Part shown: positions 46,459 to 59,427 of the stretch, one piece after another
Layout: every line of letters starts with the position of its first letter
How positions within the stretch are numbered: position 1 is the stretch's first letter
Assembly (NCBI GenBank): GCA_963920575.1
Contig: OY986963.1
Location: 5,990,896 to 6,054,895, forward strand
Direction: 5' to 3'
Length of the DNA: 64,000 nt
Source: Narthecium ossifragum
Taxonomy: Eukaryota > Streptophyta > Magnoliopsida > Dioscoreales > Nartheciaceae
Position numbers and translations under genes: made by a program
The notes under the pieces: model-generated
Told to the model about the DNA's origin: nothing
The model's database searches: none
The model's input: only the letters and a program-made list of their open reading frames with translations

Positions 46459-49400
46459 TCAGCGATCACTCTTTGCTTTCGAGAAAAATCTGCTCAAGCC
46501 ACGCCCATGTTTCTCATTTGTTGCACTCGAGATAGAAGAAGATGAGGATGATTTAGTTGAACTTTGCTTCTGGATCTTGGACCCTGAAGGTGATCTTTGA
46601 AAAGTGCTAGATTTCGTGTCAGCTGGGATCATCTGGGAGTTGGATCCATTCGAGGGCGACTCATCTCCTGTTCTCTGAGCAGTAGAAGCAGCAGCATCTT
46701 CTGTTTCAGCCTGGTCTATGTGCTGAGGGCTGAGCATAAGTTGCTGATTAAAAATGCCCGGACTTACATCGACTTCCATCAGGTCATCACTCATTCGATG
46801 TGTGTCTTTCGGCAAGGAACCCATCAGTTCTGCTGGAGGACACAATTGGTTTAATTGCTTGCTGAGAAGAAAAATAGTCTCCTGACACTCGGCAAGCTTC
46901 TCAGCTGCAGCTGATATCTCTCTCTCCTGTTATCACATAAAAGAGAATAGTGAGGAACATGGCAAAGGTGATCAGAACTTTCATTTTCAATGAAGTCCAG
47001 GAAATTGCATATGGCATGCACATCTAATAAGGACAATGTCCTCTTTCAATAAAAGCAACAATTTTTTACACTTCGAATGTGATGTATTATCTACTGCTTA
47101 AGAACTACACTGTTAACTGCATAACAAATCATAATGTAGCCTCCCTATTAGATACTACATGACTAAAATTTATCTGTACTTCAGATCAAGCTGTTATCTT
47201 TAAAGTTGGAATCAAATTTTCGAGTCAGCTGGAATTAATTGCATATATTTCTATTCAAAGCCTAACAGTAACCCTTAAAACAAAGTGAATTCAGCTTAGA
47301 GATGCTTATAAGAACACCAAGATAAAGCAAACGAAAAAGAAAACTACTCTTTAAAATGTTAGGGGAAACTAATATACAAATTCTTTGGTTGTTGAGGGAA
47401 GAAATTCAGTATACATGGAAACAAAGTAAATGAAGTTCAAAGGATTAATGCGCAAACTTTTTTCCTGTATAAGAGAAAATTGTGGTTACTTGGGGTGTTT
47501 ACAACTATATAAGGACGCTGAGGAAAATGCAAGTTAAAACATTTACTGCTTCACATAATTGATCAATAATTACGACCGTATTCTTGCCAGTTAATAACTT
47601 GTCTTATTTTTTATTACAGGTCAGAAAAGCCTGATATTTCAAGAGGCCGTTGAGGTATTATTAAGAATTGAGACTGGGGAATGCGACAAAAAGTTTTTTG
47701 TGACGTGATTCTAGGGCAGGAAAGGCAGACTTTTCAAGAGTCCATAGAGGAATGTTAAGAACTAAGACAGGACAATGCGACATTAAGAAGTGATTCCAGG
47801 ACAAAAAAGCATGATTTTTCAAGAGTCCAAAGAAAAATTGTTAAGAAAAGTTTGTGTGATGCAGCTCTTGGACAGATTAACTTGAATTTTGAAGAGTCAC
47901 ACGGGTACTGTTAATAATTGAGACAGGAAATGCGACAGTAAGCATTAGATAGTCAACACATCCCTTCAAAGAGTAAGATGATAATTCCAAGTGTGAGCAG
48001 ATACAAGTAAGCTTAGATGATGTGGCCACAGAAATATTTGTTGCACATTCAATTTCGCCTCCTATCGAACAGCAGACAGATGAAAAGCATCCATCCCCAA
48101 CACCTCAAGAAAGTTGACCTAGATGAAACTATTTCTTTTTGCCAATTTAATTTGCCTTGCAATCACATTATTCCGCTAAACCACCAAATTGCTAATTACG
48201 GGAAAGACATAACAGCACAAATATGCAAAGTTGGTGATTGATGATGCAGCACACCATCCCGAAGCCATTTATCATTTCTTCACCTTTTACAAGGATCATT
48301 AAATGGAGAAAAGTAAGCATGAAAAAAAAAATCAACTAAAAGAACCCATTTCATCTCTGCCTTTCAGCTAAAAGTCTTTTCTAGCAACTTCCAAACCTTT
48401 TTCCAAGTTTCATAGGCGCTAAAGTTCAACTTGCAAACTGCTAGTTTGAGAATGCCTCTCCACTCAACCTTCGGGACTGATCTCAAAGGTATTTAGATGT
48501 GATTCCTTAAAAAATCACGCTTTATAGTATATTGAGTATCATATTTTCAAGCTTTAACAATGAGAGGATGCATGTAATCTATACTATGGCGGTTCTTACC
48601 TGTTTTGTCTTCATCTCCGAATCAGCTTCCATGGATGTTGAGCATCTTCCTTTCCTGCATATACACAAGATACGCAAGTGAAAAGGTAGAGTTAACAAAC
48701 AATAAGTCATGTCCGGAAGCAGGGTATCCTACATACAATTCCAATATATCTCAAAGAAAATGAACAAGAAACAACTACCAACAGCAACTACTGACTGATA
48801 TTCAACTGCAAACCTTTCAATTTCATCTTGAAGATCTTTGTATTTGGCCAAGTCCTCCTCATGACAGCGCCTTTCTTCTTGAAGCTCGCTACCCAATGTT
48901 TCTGTTTCTGCACGCAGCTGATTTATTTCAGCTTCCAGTTCTAGAGTGCGTGATTCCAGTGACTTATAAGATTCTGCCATACACTTTAATTGTGTCTCAG
49001 CCAAGCTGTTAGATTTTTCAGAAGCAGCCAATTCTAACTTGAGCTCTGCTAAACGTTTCTCCATTTCCATCAACTGGAGCTTTGTATCTTCCAGAGATTC
49101 AGTACATCTACCCAGGTTTACCTCTAGAGCTTCTTTCTCCATTTTCAGCTGTTCATACTCTTTTAGAGTGCATTGATTCACCTCAGACATTACTTCAAAG
49201 CCAGGACTGATGGGCCCTTCAACCTCAGGATCAGAGCCAGAGTGAGAGACAAGTGTGCAGACACCTGAGAATTTCTCCTTTGTTGGTTCAAGAGCTACTT
49301 TATAATCAAGTAATGTTAATTTGTCTATGCAATCAGAACTATTGCTTTCCCCCTCATTGTCCTTATTTCTCGACATGGTAAAGGCCAGCTCCCTGGTTTG

Positions 49401-52400
49401 AGATAAAATACAGGACAAGGCAATTACAAAATCATGAACCCCTATTTCTTTACGAACAACTTTGGCACTAGAGGCAGAGAACTCCTTGATTTTAGCTCTT
49501 ATCTCATCATCAGTAGACCTTCCCTGAACTTCAGTAGCCTCTTTACCAAGGGATATAACAAAATCCTCTATGTTGGAAATTGCAACCTCCCATTCTTGAT
49601 CTTTCGCATCCTCGCCATCCATAGTAGAATTGGTCTCTTGATGCAATGAAAAGACAGTCACCTTGGCTTCCCCAATCTCTTCTGCATGTTGCTTTTGCTC
49701 AGGATCCATAGAATTGGGTTTTCCTTTGATACAACCTATGGAACGCTGAGGCAACACCTCTTGCATATCTCGGACTACGTTCCCAATATCGTCTAGAAGT
49801 TTCATCATATCAGTTTCCGGGGTCTGAGACTCCAACATTGCAGCTAATCTTGAGAGAAGCCTCGAGATTGGAACACTTTTACCGTTCAGTGTGGACTCTG
49901 CATGATGTTCAGGAGACGATAAATTAGATGCTTGTTCCAAATGTTGTTGCTGTTCTTTATCCCCATCATTTTCAGTATCAACTATTGCATGACCATTTTC
50001 ATTCATCTTCTTGCTCGCACCATCAGGAGTATCGACTATTCCATTTGCTTCTGTTGATGAACATGCTAACTTCTCCATCTCTAAGAAGTCATCCATCAGA
50101 TCCAAATGCTTTAAATTTTCTGCTTTCTGGCCCTTGTGGACGCCCTTTTCTTTCTTGAACTGGGAAAGCTCAGAAATTAATGCAGTAGCCCAAGACTCAG
50201 AACAACTGCCTTCATCATCAATACCATCTTCTGACATGGATGTTAAGCTTGGCGGGCTGCTTTCAGTTAAGGCACCTTCAAAAGTGATGTCTATATTTGA
50301 CTTTGAAGAACACTGCTGTTGGTTAACTAGCATATTCGTTTCTAGGCTACGAAGCCTGCTTGCCGTTCTAGCACACATGCTTCTTGATGCTTGCAGCTCA
50401 CTGTTGCGTTTGGACAAAGCCTCCTTCAGCATCTTCGTTTCTTCTTCCATTGCTAATAGACGCACAGTCAGGAATTCATTTTCCTTCTGAAAGTGCTGCA
50501 TGTTCTGGAAGGCAAAATCAGAAGCTGATCCAAAACGTGGACTAGAACTCCTGGCAGAAGATTGCTGTGCTCTGGTGTCCCCATACTCCCGGCCTAAGCT
50601 CTCAACTTCTAGCTTCATTTGAGCTAATGCTGCAGGACCAGGTAACTTCTTTCGGACAAGGCCACGTAATCTTTGGCACTCAGCTTCTAACTTTGTGATT
50701 TTCTTGACATCTTCTACATGCTGCTTGTTTGCTACTTCTGCAGACCTTCTGGTCATATCTTTCTCTTCATTTCGAATTTCAACCTCCTTTGATACAATTT
50801 GAATTTCATATTTCAAAGAACTAATTTCTCTTTCACATGACTGTATATTGCTCTTTAAAACTTCAATCTCTGCGTCAGCCTGAGATTTTTCATCACTAAT
50901 CTTCATCAGTACATTAGTATGTTCTTGAAGAGATCTTGAAAGGGCATCATTTTCAGCAGAGACTCTTAAGAACTCCTGTTCAAAATCAAGAATCTTTGCT
51001 TCCAGCTCCAACTTCACCTTTTCCAACTGCTTATTTTTTGCAGAAACTGTATCACGCAACTTCTGCTCGCTTTCTTCCTTCACATTCCGTATTTGTTTCA
51101 TGCACTCTTTCAAAGCACCATCTAAATGGGATGCTCTATCTTCAGCTGTAAGCTTAAGGAGTGTGACAGCTTCAAGCTGATGTTTTAGTGCCAAAGCTTC
51201 TGCTTCAGCCTTTTCCCAACCTGTGATAAAGAGAAACCACAAAACAATTAACGCAAATGCATTGGAATGAAAAATCTCATAAAGTGGTGTTCATGACTAC
51301 CCAAAATAGCGTTACTTAAGAGTTTTTAGGTGATCATAGCAAATATTTGTTAGATTGTGATGACAAAATGGTTGTTAAGAGGGCAAATTTTGCACCTGAG
51401 ACTGCTTCTTCAGCGACTTTGGCATGCTGTTTTACTAGATCATCCTTAGTTGTCATTTCTGACTGGGCAGAGGACAACTTCTCAGTTAAGCCCTTTACTT
51501 GATCCCCCAATTCGGTCAAATGAGCATATGTTTCAGTGGAAATTTGTACATATTTCACAGTTTTGGAATTTTCCTGCCAAAAGAAATAATGAGAGAGAAA
51601 ACTTACTATTGGATAACAAATCAAAATACTAAGAAAAGCACCGCATCCTCATCATGGGGAAATAGAAGTGAAACTTAACATAGTGAAAAATGAAAACTGC
51701 ATTTTAAAACCATAAGCGTGAAACAAAAAAAAAATCAGACAACTCGTATCGAATCCATTCACTTGATTAATAAGAAAAATCTAAATGGAAAAGAGAAGTG
51801 TACCACCAGACGGTAACTAGAACATACAGTTCTATACACCAGAAATTAATGTCTACCAAATCAACAACTGGAAGTTTCTAAATGCCTTCTTCTTGGACAA
51901 TTAACATCAAGGTCAGCCAAAGATAAATGAACCATACTCCCTAGAAAACAGTGACATTGCCTAATAATTGCAAAGATGAAGACTATAGCAAAGATGAAAC
52001 GAATTTACATCATAACTCACTCTTTTAAAACTTCTTTTCATCAATTGCCTGATTCAAATGATAAAGAAGCTACACTAGCAATGTCAACTTCTTACCACTT
52101 CCTCAGAAACAGCTAACAAACTGTCTTTTTACCAGTCCCAGAAAAAAGTAAAGCATCATATACACATGTAACCTCACATTATAGACGGGGGCAAATACAT
52201 GAAGTAATACACGAAAGATTCTGCTTTCAACCACTTGGTTATAGTAGCAAAATGATGTGATTTTCACAACAGAACGTACAATCTTAATAAAAAGACAGCT
52301 GAAAAGATAACAGAATATCTAACAGTTTTCAAAATCTGTTCTCAACTTAGAATTGCCATGCCAGTGCCGACAAAACGTATCATGCCGGTAATTTATCAGC

Positions 52401-53251
52401 ATGATGCTTGCACATGGGTGCGAACGTGGCAACTGGGCACATTAACCCATTTTGCCAACCATTCAAATTGTTTTAGAAGACTGAGTAATGATATACTACA
52501 TGATAGGTAAAATAAAGAAAAAGACAATAGCATTGTCACCAGTAGATGAGAAAAACCAACCATGCCACCATGTACAACCTGTTCAATGCATTTCATACTT
52601 TCAATACAAAATAGAGAATATGAGGCAACTGTCGGCATTGTCTCCTTTGCAAATTAAGGGAAAGATGATGAACAAGATGGAGTTACTGAAATACTGAAAC
52701 CTCTTTGGTCAGAGGTGTGTGATCATAAATGAAAGAATAGTTGTCCTTGCTATCATCAACTCCCACTCTTAAAAAGGGAATGAGATTCATAATGTGATGA
52801 TCATAAGAGCTTTAAAAAATAATCCATGATTGGATAGCAAGCCAATAGTTGAACTCTGTAACTGTACTAAGTGAATACAATTGAAGCATCCATGGCCAGA
52901 TAGGTCCTCACTTGGCACAAAGTTGAGTTCAAGAAATATAATTGAACATCAGAGGGTAAGGAAGTTATTCATGCTCGTGCAAACTTTTCATATAGCCATA
53001 GGGCTTGCCTCGGTTTAGGGATTTAATCTTTAGCAGTTAGGTTTTTGTGCCAGAATACATTTGTCTGTCGAATCGATAGTTTGCAGCTTTGACATTTCAA
53101 ATTACTGACGGAACACTTGGCATAGTTACAAAGAACTAACCTGATCTGCCGAAGGAGCACAGGAATTAGACAAAGGCACACTATTAGAATCTGGTATTGT
53201 AGCTGATTTTTCTGATGATTTCTTCTTCCAAGGCCAACTTCGACGTTCCAT
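46459..53251 (-). CDS. Filament-like plant protein (FPP, DUF869), five exons (1,072 aa)
   Basis: FPPs are long coiled-coil proteins. Some bind microtubules or nuclear-envelope partners and some act in secondary-wall patterning and membrane traffic. The minus-strand exons are 53251-53141, 51573-51396, 51220-48814, 48654-48600 and 46926-46459. All junctions are GT-AG with matching phases, totalling 3,219 nt. It starts MERRSWPWKKKSSEKSA, the usual basic FPP start. Family blocks follow: KLSSAQSEMTTKDDLVKQHA, then AEEAVSGWEKAEAEALALKH across the exon 2/3 junction, TAEDRASHLDGALKECMKQI, CQRLRGLVRKKLPGPAALAQ and ENEFLTVRLLAMEEETKMLK. A less conserved acidic middle follows, then AAAEKLAECQETIFLL in exon 5 and the C-terminal RGLSRFFSKAKSD. 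Heptad patterns dominate exon 3. Length and exon layout match FPP3-type proteins. The 5' UTR probably extends, with introns, to near 55800. Confidence 0.95.
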
Positions 53252-56200
53252 GTTCACCTATGTCACTCTACTTCTGCACTGAGAAAGTCCAAAATATATT
53301 CAGATGATTGGTTCACCAGCCAAAAACAGTGACATAGCAAAGATACGGAAGTTAAAGCAACTTTACATGAAAAAATCCGAAGACTACCTTCAGTGATGAA
53401 AACAGACGAAAGTTCATAAGATAACCTAGCTAAACAAAATTGAATTTACTAACAAGTAAAGACATTCCAAAATCTACTAGCCACCCACCCAAGAGGAATA
53501 AACTTGTACAAATGGATATTTTGTGAAATCAGAAAGGATGCTGATCAGATACCGAGCCGGCGAGCTAGAAGAATAAGGATAAATCATTACACAGCAGAGA
53601 ATAATTGTGTGAAAAGGAGCACTTGCTTGTAGCCTATCTCTATTATTGTGTTATATCCAATCAAAATTAAGAAATCAATACACAATGCATGCTCGTCATT
53701 GCATACCTCTAATAGCCATATGATCTATGTATAGAAGAACGAATTAGGATAGGAGTCCCAAGCAATAAAATAGCAAGAACAGATTACTGGAAGCTAACTT
53801 GACCATGGCCCTGATCAAAACTTAAATATAGTTCTGTCTTCTGACAATAACATGTTTAAGACTGACTTAACACTCATATGATAGAAGCAGAATCTCCCTT
53901 AGTTTTTTTGACAATTGCATAAGACAGGCATAGAAAAAGGTGCTTGAGCATGCTCATACACAACTCGTGGTTTTATATCCTTTATCCCCAGATTAACTCT
54001 TTTAAGTAGGTTTTCGTATGAGAGGTTTGCAATGACTTAATGGCCGAAAAAACCTTTGTATATGTAGCGATACTGAAAGCACTCATATGATGCATACGAC
54101 TATAAACAAACAGATCCGCAAGAAAAAGATTTCCTACTTATTATTTTAACATTTGTCTTCTTCAACAAAACCCAACTAAGGTGACCAGCTCATCGCCGTA
54201 GATGTCCTCATGACACCAGAGCTGGCAACACAACTTGAGTTAGTGGCAGGAAGCTTTCGTGTGATTAGCACCAAATAATACACAATACATGAATAATGCA
54301 CACAAAGATGGTCAAAATTATTCAAGTCACCCTTGATGATGCCATCAATTCGAACATGGAGAGCAAAAAACAAAAATTTCCAGGACAATATTTCTTCATA
54401 AACAACTTCGACAAGTACTGAAATCTTTTTTTTTAGGACCATGCAACTACATGACAAGTTCTCCTCTTCTTCTTTTTTTCCATTTTTCCCTGATTCCAGT
54501 TAATCTATATAAGGGGCAGATTGGTCTTAGGAAAAAGAAAATGGTCTACAGATACAAAAGAACGAAAAAAGGTAAAGAAAATTGCAGAAAAAACTAAGGG
54601 ATTTTTTTCTGCAGAAATTTGAAGTCTGTAAAATAACAGGATGAAATGCAGAATCACACAAATAATTATATAGCACGAAATCTGCAAGAGATTCTGATCA
54701 GAGCATGGGGTTGTGAGCACCAAGCTGTCAACCAGGGCAAAGAATCAGACAAGAACATGAATAAACGAAATAATTCAAAGCAACACACCTTCCAGGAGAG
54801 AATATTTAAGAGAAGTTAATACATCAAAAACCATTTCATGCGGATTTAGCTCCATCCACAAGAGAACAGTTCGTCAATCCAATCACAATTTCAACACTTC
54901 AGAAGACCCGTTCTTTGTTATTAAATCAAAATAGGCAAAATTAAAGTGCGAGTCTATTGATGCAAAAAACAAAAATAAATAAATAAAAGAGTATCCTTAC
55001 TTCAAAGCAATTTGCGAGTCACGAAAAAAAAGAAGAGAAAAATAGAATGGCCAACCGCATTCAAACCTAAAAACTACATATCTTCCTATGATCCAAAAAG
55101 AAGCCACTTTCTTCTAAGAGTCGGGTGTTGCATCGCTTCTTGCATGCAAGAACCACTTAAAGATAACAAAACAATTGACTGGCAAGGAAAAGAAAATTAC
55201 ATCAAACCTCCATCTTCTCAATGCTCGCCGGACACAACCAAACCCATCCGCCCAAACTATACCAAATGGAAGAGCACAATGAGAAAAAACAATAGACGAC
55301 TCTCGTCTCTATTCGAGAAAAACTTGAACTTCTAGCAGAAGGAGCTCCAAATAAAACCACCTCAAACACCTAAATCCCGGCTCCCGTATACAAAATTCAA
55401 AACCTCAATCCAAAAAAGGGAAATTTGTGCACTCCACGTGCATTAACTCCCCCCTAAACACGCCATCCGATACGAACAAAAGATAAAAACTCCCAAAAAC
55501 GCGATACCCAAAGCACACCACTACATCGAATTAGAACTTACCAAATTAAATGCCGATACAAAACTGGCAATCGATTATCCGATCCACACAAGGCCACACT
55601 GCCACAACCACCCCCGAGTTGCTCCTCACCTCCTCTCCCACTCCCCACTTTTTACAGAGAAAGAGAGCCTCCCAGAGAGCCCTTAATGCCTTCCTTATAC
55701 TAGGAGTGCTATGTGCTTCCCTTTCCCGTTACGCATCAGAGCCCTCCACAGTGCGCGAGAAAGAGAGAGAGAGAGTGATGAGAGGAGAAAGGAGGCAAAG
55801 GTGGGGATGCCAGCGCCTATTATTCGCGGTAGGTGACACTTAAAAAGGCCGACGATGGAAAGCATCCAAAGACCTCCCAAAGTTAGCCTATTTATTCCAA
55901 GCATATTACTAACTTTATTAGGGCTTTAGTTTTAAATCTAGTGATCATCACGAGATGGGAGCTGGGTTGTTGAACGGTCGAGATCGTCTGTCTCTAGCAT
56001 AGTGTTGTCTTTTGACTGCCCCTCCTCGCAATGCATGCATCCACTAACGCCAGAGTGATGCACCCGGTCGACCGAACCAGGGACATGTAGAACGATCTGG
56101 GCCGTCAGTGGCCAGGGTCTACAGATCGGAGGGTCGAGAATTGGTGAATTTTGATTTTGGATGGGTGGCTACTGGCTGGTGGGTACCGAGTTGTAGTCGC

Positions 56201-56550
56201 TGCATGCCAGGTCGACATCCTCTTCCTCTCTGCGTGCCAATGGTCCCCATTTTTTACTAACTTTATACCATTTTTTTTATAACCATTCGATTACATTAAT
56301 TATCTCGAGGGTGTAGCACGTTTAAAATTAAGTCTCGTCGTAAACCTCGCTTGGTGATTCGTGTTGTGGAGACGGAACCGCGGGGATCAAGGCGGTATCG
56401 TTGTCCCGTTACGGATGAGTAGTTATTAGCTTATATTATAGCCTGCGGGGTTTTCCATAAAAACAAATCTCATGGATTCCCGTATTAGCGTCGAGTGGTA
56501 TTTCCGTCCAGTAGTACACCAAAGCCACGCGCGCCGCGCAAACTTCCACC
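53252..56550. other. 5' region of the FPP gene
   Basis: There is no other supported gene in this stretch. It is AT-rich and probably holds 5' UTR introns. A CT/GA-rich tract at 55755-55790 and mixed GC sequence to about 55840 look like a transcription start region for the FPP gene. The remainder, to 56550, has no recognisable features. Confidence 0.5.
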
Positions 56551-56689
56551 GTGTGTCGGGGGGTCATGTTATATGCACTACCGGCTTAACTAAGTGCACC
56601 TCCTTTTCTAAGTGCACAGGACGTGATTTTTAAAGCACCGTCCAATGTTAAGTGCATAATGTACGATTTTTTATATATCCCATTATTGT

Positions 56690-57240
56690 CCTTTAATTAA
56701 TAAACATGGTTTTGTATAAGAACAACATAATGTAGAGAAAGATGTTCACGACGGCAATGAGCATAAGGGATCGGCAAACCCCAAGAAGGCGCTGAATTGA
56801 CTTTCTTGCTTTGGATCTACTAGAACGAGACGCTTTTCCTGTGTTTTCAAACCTTCCATCAGCTTCCATCTCGACTGCAATGGATGCTTCTTCCTCTAGC
56901 ACGATGGGTTTTTTTGCTGCTGGGTGTATGATGGTGTTACCCCTGTCGCGAGGAAGTTATTAGTCCTTTTTCGTTCATTCAGAAAATCAAACTAGAGAAT
57001 ATGTGCATGGGAAAACAAGAAAAGAGAAGAAGAAATAATCCATGCATATGCTTTTCTTTTGCTGCACAAAAATGCGAGTTACAAATACTTCCCCATAATT
57101 TAATAACAGCATAGCCCGAAGAAGGCATGCAAACATACCTTCCTGCCATTCCTGTACTCGATTTTGCGAGTGGAGGCTTCATTGGGGCCTTCTTGATAAG
57201 ATGCATTACTCCGTCTGCATCCCAAATCATCTCAATCTCG
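56690..57240 (-). pseudogene. Captured gene fragment A in the Pack-MULE (two spliced exons)
   Basis: Exon 1 (57240-57139) reads EIEMIWDADGVMHLIKKAPM then KPPLAKSSTGMAG and ends at a good donor (AAG|GTATGT). Exon 2 starts at 56942 after ACAG and reads GNTIIHPAAKKPIVLEEEAS, IAVEMEADGRFENTGKASRS and SRSKARKSIQRLLG before running into element sequence. The phases agree (AG+G). I do not recognise the parent gene. The peptide looks like genuine coding sequence, with balanced composition and no stops. Confidence 0.5.
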
Positions 57241-57299
57241 CAATTTTCATAATCATCCGTCCTTTACTTAAGAAACATGGTTTTGTATACAACGAAATA

Positions 57300-58315
57300 T
57301 CAATACATGCGCACAAAAATATCAGTACATGCGCACAAAAATATCAGTACATGCGCATACAAATATCGGTGGTGAGATACCGATGGACTCTATCAACCAA
57401 ACGGTATAATTCAATCGGCAGTGAGCTGCTGATTCATTGATCTAGTCTATCGGTAGTGGTCTACCGATAAACTAGAAAGAAGAATCGGTAGTGGACTACC
57501 GATTCGGTGGCATGTGCACAAAAATATCGTTGCATGCGCACAAAAATATCAGTACATGCGGAAAAGAGCGCTGATTTTTCATGTAGTTCGGTAATGAGAT
57601 ACCGATGGACTCTATCAACCAATCGGTATCTCACTACCGATTCATTGATCTAGTCTAACGGTAGTGGTCTACCGATAAACTAGATGAAAGAATCAGTAGT
57701 GGACTACCGATTTGGTGGCATGTGCACAAAAATATCGGTACATGCGCACAAGAATATCGGTGCATGCGCATATAAGCAACATGTACGTGAAAAATATATC
57801 ATCATTTCAAAATGGTACATAATTTGAAATGGTACATGCGCACAAAAATATCGGTACATGCGCACATGACTCTAACAAGGGTACATCAATCTGAAATGGT
57901 ACATAAACACCAAAAGTACATTAATCTGAAATGGTACATAACACAATCTACCATTGTTCCAATTCTCGAAAAAATTTCTTCAGAATTACGTGACTATTGA
58001 TGATTAACGACCAATTTTGAAACCCTCGTCCTAGTTCACTGTATTGAGAGCATGAGTGATTCACACATGCAATGGAACTGGCGCTCCCACTGCTGCCTCC
58101 ACAACTTCTTTCCTGAGGATACGTGGATCGAAAAAAAAAAAAGTGCATTCACACGCTATAAGTACATTCACACCAAAACAAATGCTCAGCACTACGACCC
58201 ATCAATCGGACAACATCCTTTATTTGCTTCCTCACAAATAGTTGTACATGTGCAAAAAAAAAAATATCGGTACATACACATAAAAATATCGGTGCATGCG
58301 CACGTTATAAGCAAC
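57300..58315. repeat. Interspersed ACATGCGCACAAAAATATCGGT array and GGTAGTGAGATACCGAT units
   Basis: The 22-bp motif occurs, complete or partial, about twelve times between 57300 and 58315. Two copies of a unit of about 225 bp, starting near GAGATACCGATGGACTCTAT (57373 and 57597), contain inverted pairs such as CTATCGGTAGTGGTCTACCGAT. The same GGTAGTGAGATACCGAT motif is found in the palindrome at 21365-21745. Confidence 0.75.
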
Positions 58316-58494
58316 ATGATGTACACGGAAAATACATCACCATTTCGACATAGCTGTTAGGAAGAAAAATCAAATATGCATCGCCCTACATGATCTATGA
58401 ATCAAATATCTCAAGTACAAGCTCCCAGCAAAAAGACATTAATCTATAAATATGAACCCAGTATCTCCTTTAGAGCACTACTCTCTGTAGGTGA

Positions 58495-59046
58495 CTAACG
58501 CTGAAATGAGATGGAATATGAAACAAGATCTTTTGGTTGAACAGTTTTTTCTTTGGGAATAGCATACACATCGTCGCCAAAATCATCCCATTCAGATTCC
58601 ATAGGCTGCAAAATTTAGAGGTCAGGTATCATTATCCAGTCCTCAGTTATCAAGGCATCACATGATCTAGCTGAAAGAAACAAGAGCTCAAATATAAATT
58701 GCTTAGCACATCAATATTCTAGGCTACTTAAATTACATTTTTGACAGCAGAAGATGAACTCGTGATGGCCCTGCTACTTGGCGCTGGAATATCTTCTACC
58801 TTCTTAGCTGACAACCTGCATATTAAAAAAAAATCAATAATCTGCAATCACAAGATTGAATTGTTAGCTAAAGGAAAGCATTCAATCTTCCAATGCAACC
58901 TGGAAAGCAAAGTAAAAGCAAGAAATTCGATTGGGCAAAGTTCAAGAAGTGCAAGATACATACTTGTCGTCTATCAAGACAATGGACTTTCGAAGCTGCC
59001 TTGGAGCAAGCTCATCGATCACATGGGTGTCGAGAAGATCTTCTCA
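58495..59046 (-). pseudogene. Captured gene fragment B in the Pack-MULE (three exons; tail resembles PQT3/RBBP6-type E3 ligase)
   Basis: Exons 59046-58964, 58815-58737 and 58605-58495 join in frame through GT-AG sites and end at TAG. The reading is EDLLDTHVIDELAPRQLRKS, IVLIDDK, then LSAKKVEDIPAPSSRAITSS, then PMESEWDDFGDDVYAIPKEK and a short tail. The KVEDIPAP...ESEWDDFGDDVYAIP part resembles, from memory, the linker after the DWNN domain in PARAQUAT TOLERANCE 3-like E3 ligases. The first exon does not fit that family and may come from another gene. A stop lies directly upstream of exon 1, so this is a fragment. The parent assignment is tentative. Confidence 0.5.
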
Positions 59047-59054
59047 TCTGATCT

Positions 59055-59276
59055 AGAAGAGCTGGCGAGCGACGACAGACTCGACGCATGGAGAACTGGG
59101 TGAGGAGGGTGTTCGACTATGCGTCGAAGCGAGCGTTGACGGTGGCGGGGTCGCCGAAGCTGGGGATCTACGAGGTGGATTTCCGATGGGGGCAGCCAAG
59201 GAAGGTGGAGCAGGTGTCCATGCGGCGGACGAGAGCGACAGGTGGAGAGCCGGAGGAGGGCTGGAGATCAGAATGA
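59055..59276 (+). pseudogene. Captured BAHD acyltransferase C-terminal fragment
   Basis: The frame ENWVRRVFDYASKRALTVAG then SPKLGIYEVDFRWGQPRKVE then QVSMRRT matches the C-terminal region of BAHD acyltransferases (malonyl- and hydroxycinnamoyl-transferase type), which carries a DFGWG motif. Here it reads DFRWG. A piece just upstream (EELASDDRLD) belongs to the same region but is one frame off. The catalytic HXXXD half is absent and the frame ends soon after RRTRATGGEPEEGWRSE, so it is a captured piece. Confidence 0.7.
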
Positions 59277-59427
59277 GACTTAGGAGGCTAAAACTATGAA
59301 GATGGTTTATTAAATAAGGATAGTATGGAGATTTAACTGTAAGAGTATAATGGGTAATATGAAAAATATTTTGACGCGGTGCACATAACAAAAATTGTAG
59401 TGCATATAAAATTTCCCGTGTGTCGGG

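Larger units (their letters stand above)
56561..59417. mobile_element. Pack-MULE-like element with several captured gene fragments (2,857 bp)
   Basis: The left end GGGTCATGTTATATGCACTA and the right end in reverse complement (GGGAAATTTTATATGCACTA) form terminal inverted repeats. The 10-mer GTGTGTCGGG flanks both sides (56551-56560 and 59418-59427) without mismatch, so the insertion is fairly recent. The interior contains three coding-like pieces: minus-strand exons at 57240-56690, minus-strand exons at 59046-58495, and a plus-strand BAHD fragment at 59055-59276. Between them lies repeat sequence made of ACATGCGCACAAAAATATCG units. No MULE transposase is present. This matches the Pack-MULE definition: Mutator ends with host gene fragments inside. 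Confidence 0.82.

Noticed and set aside
57300..58315. CRISPR-like array (regularly repeated 22-mer)
   Set aside because: Spacing is irregular, the genome is a plant nucleus, and the repeats lie inside a Mutator-type element. It is transposon filler.
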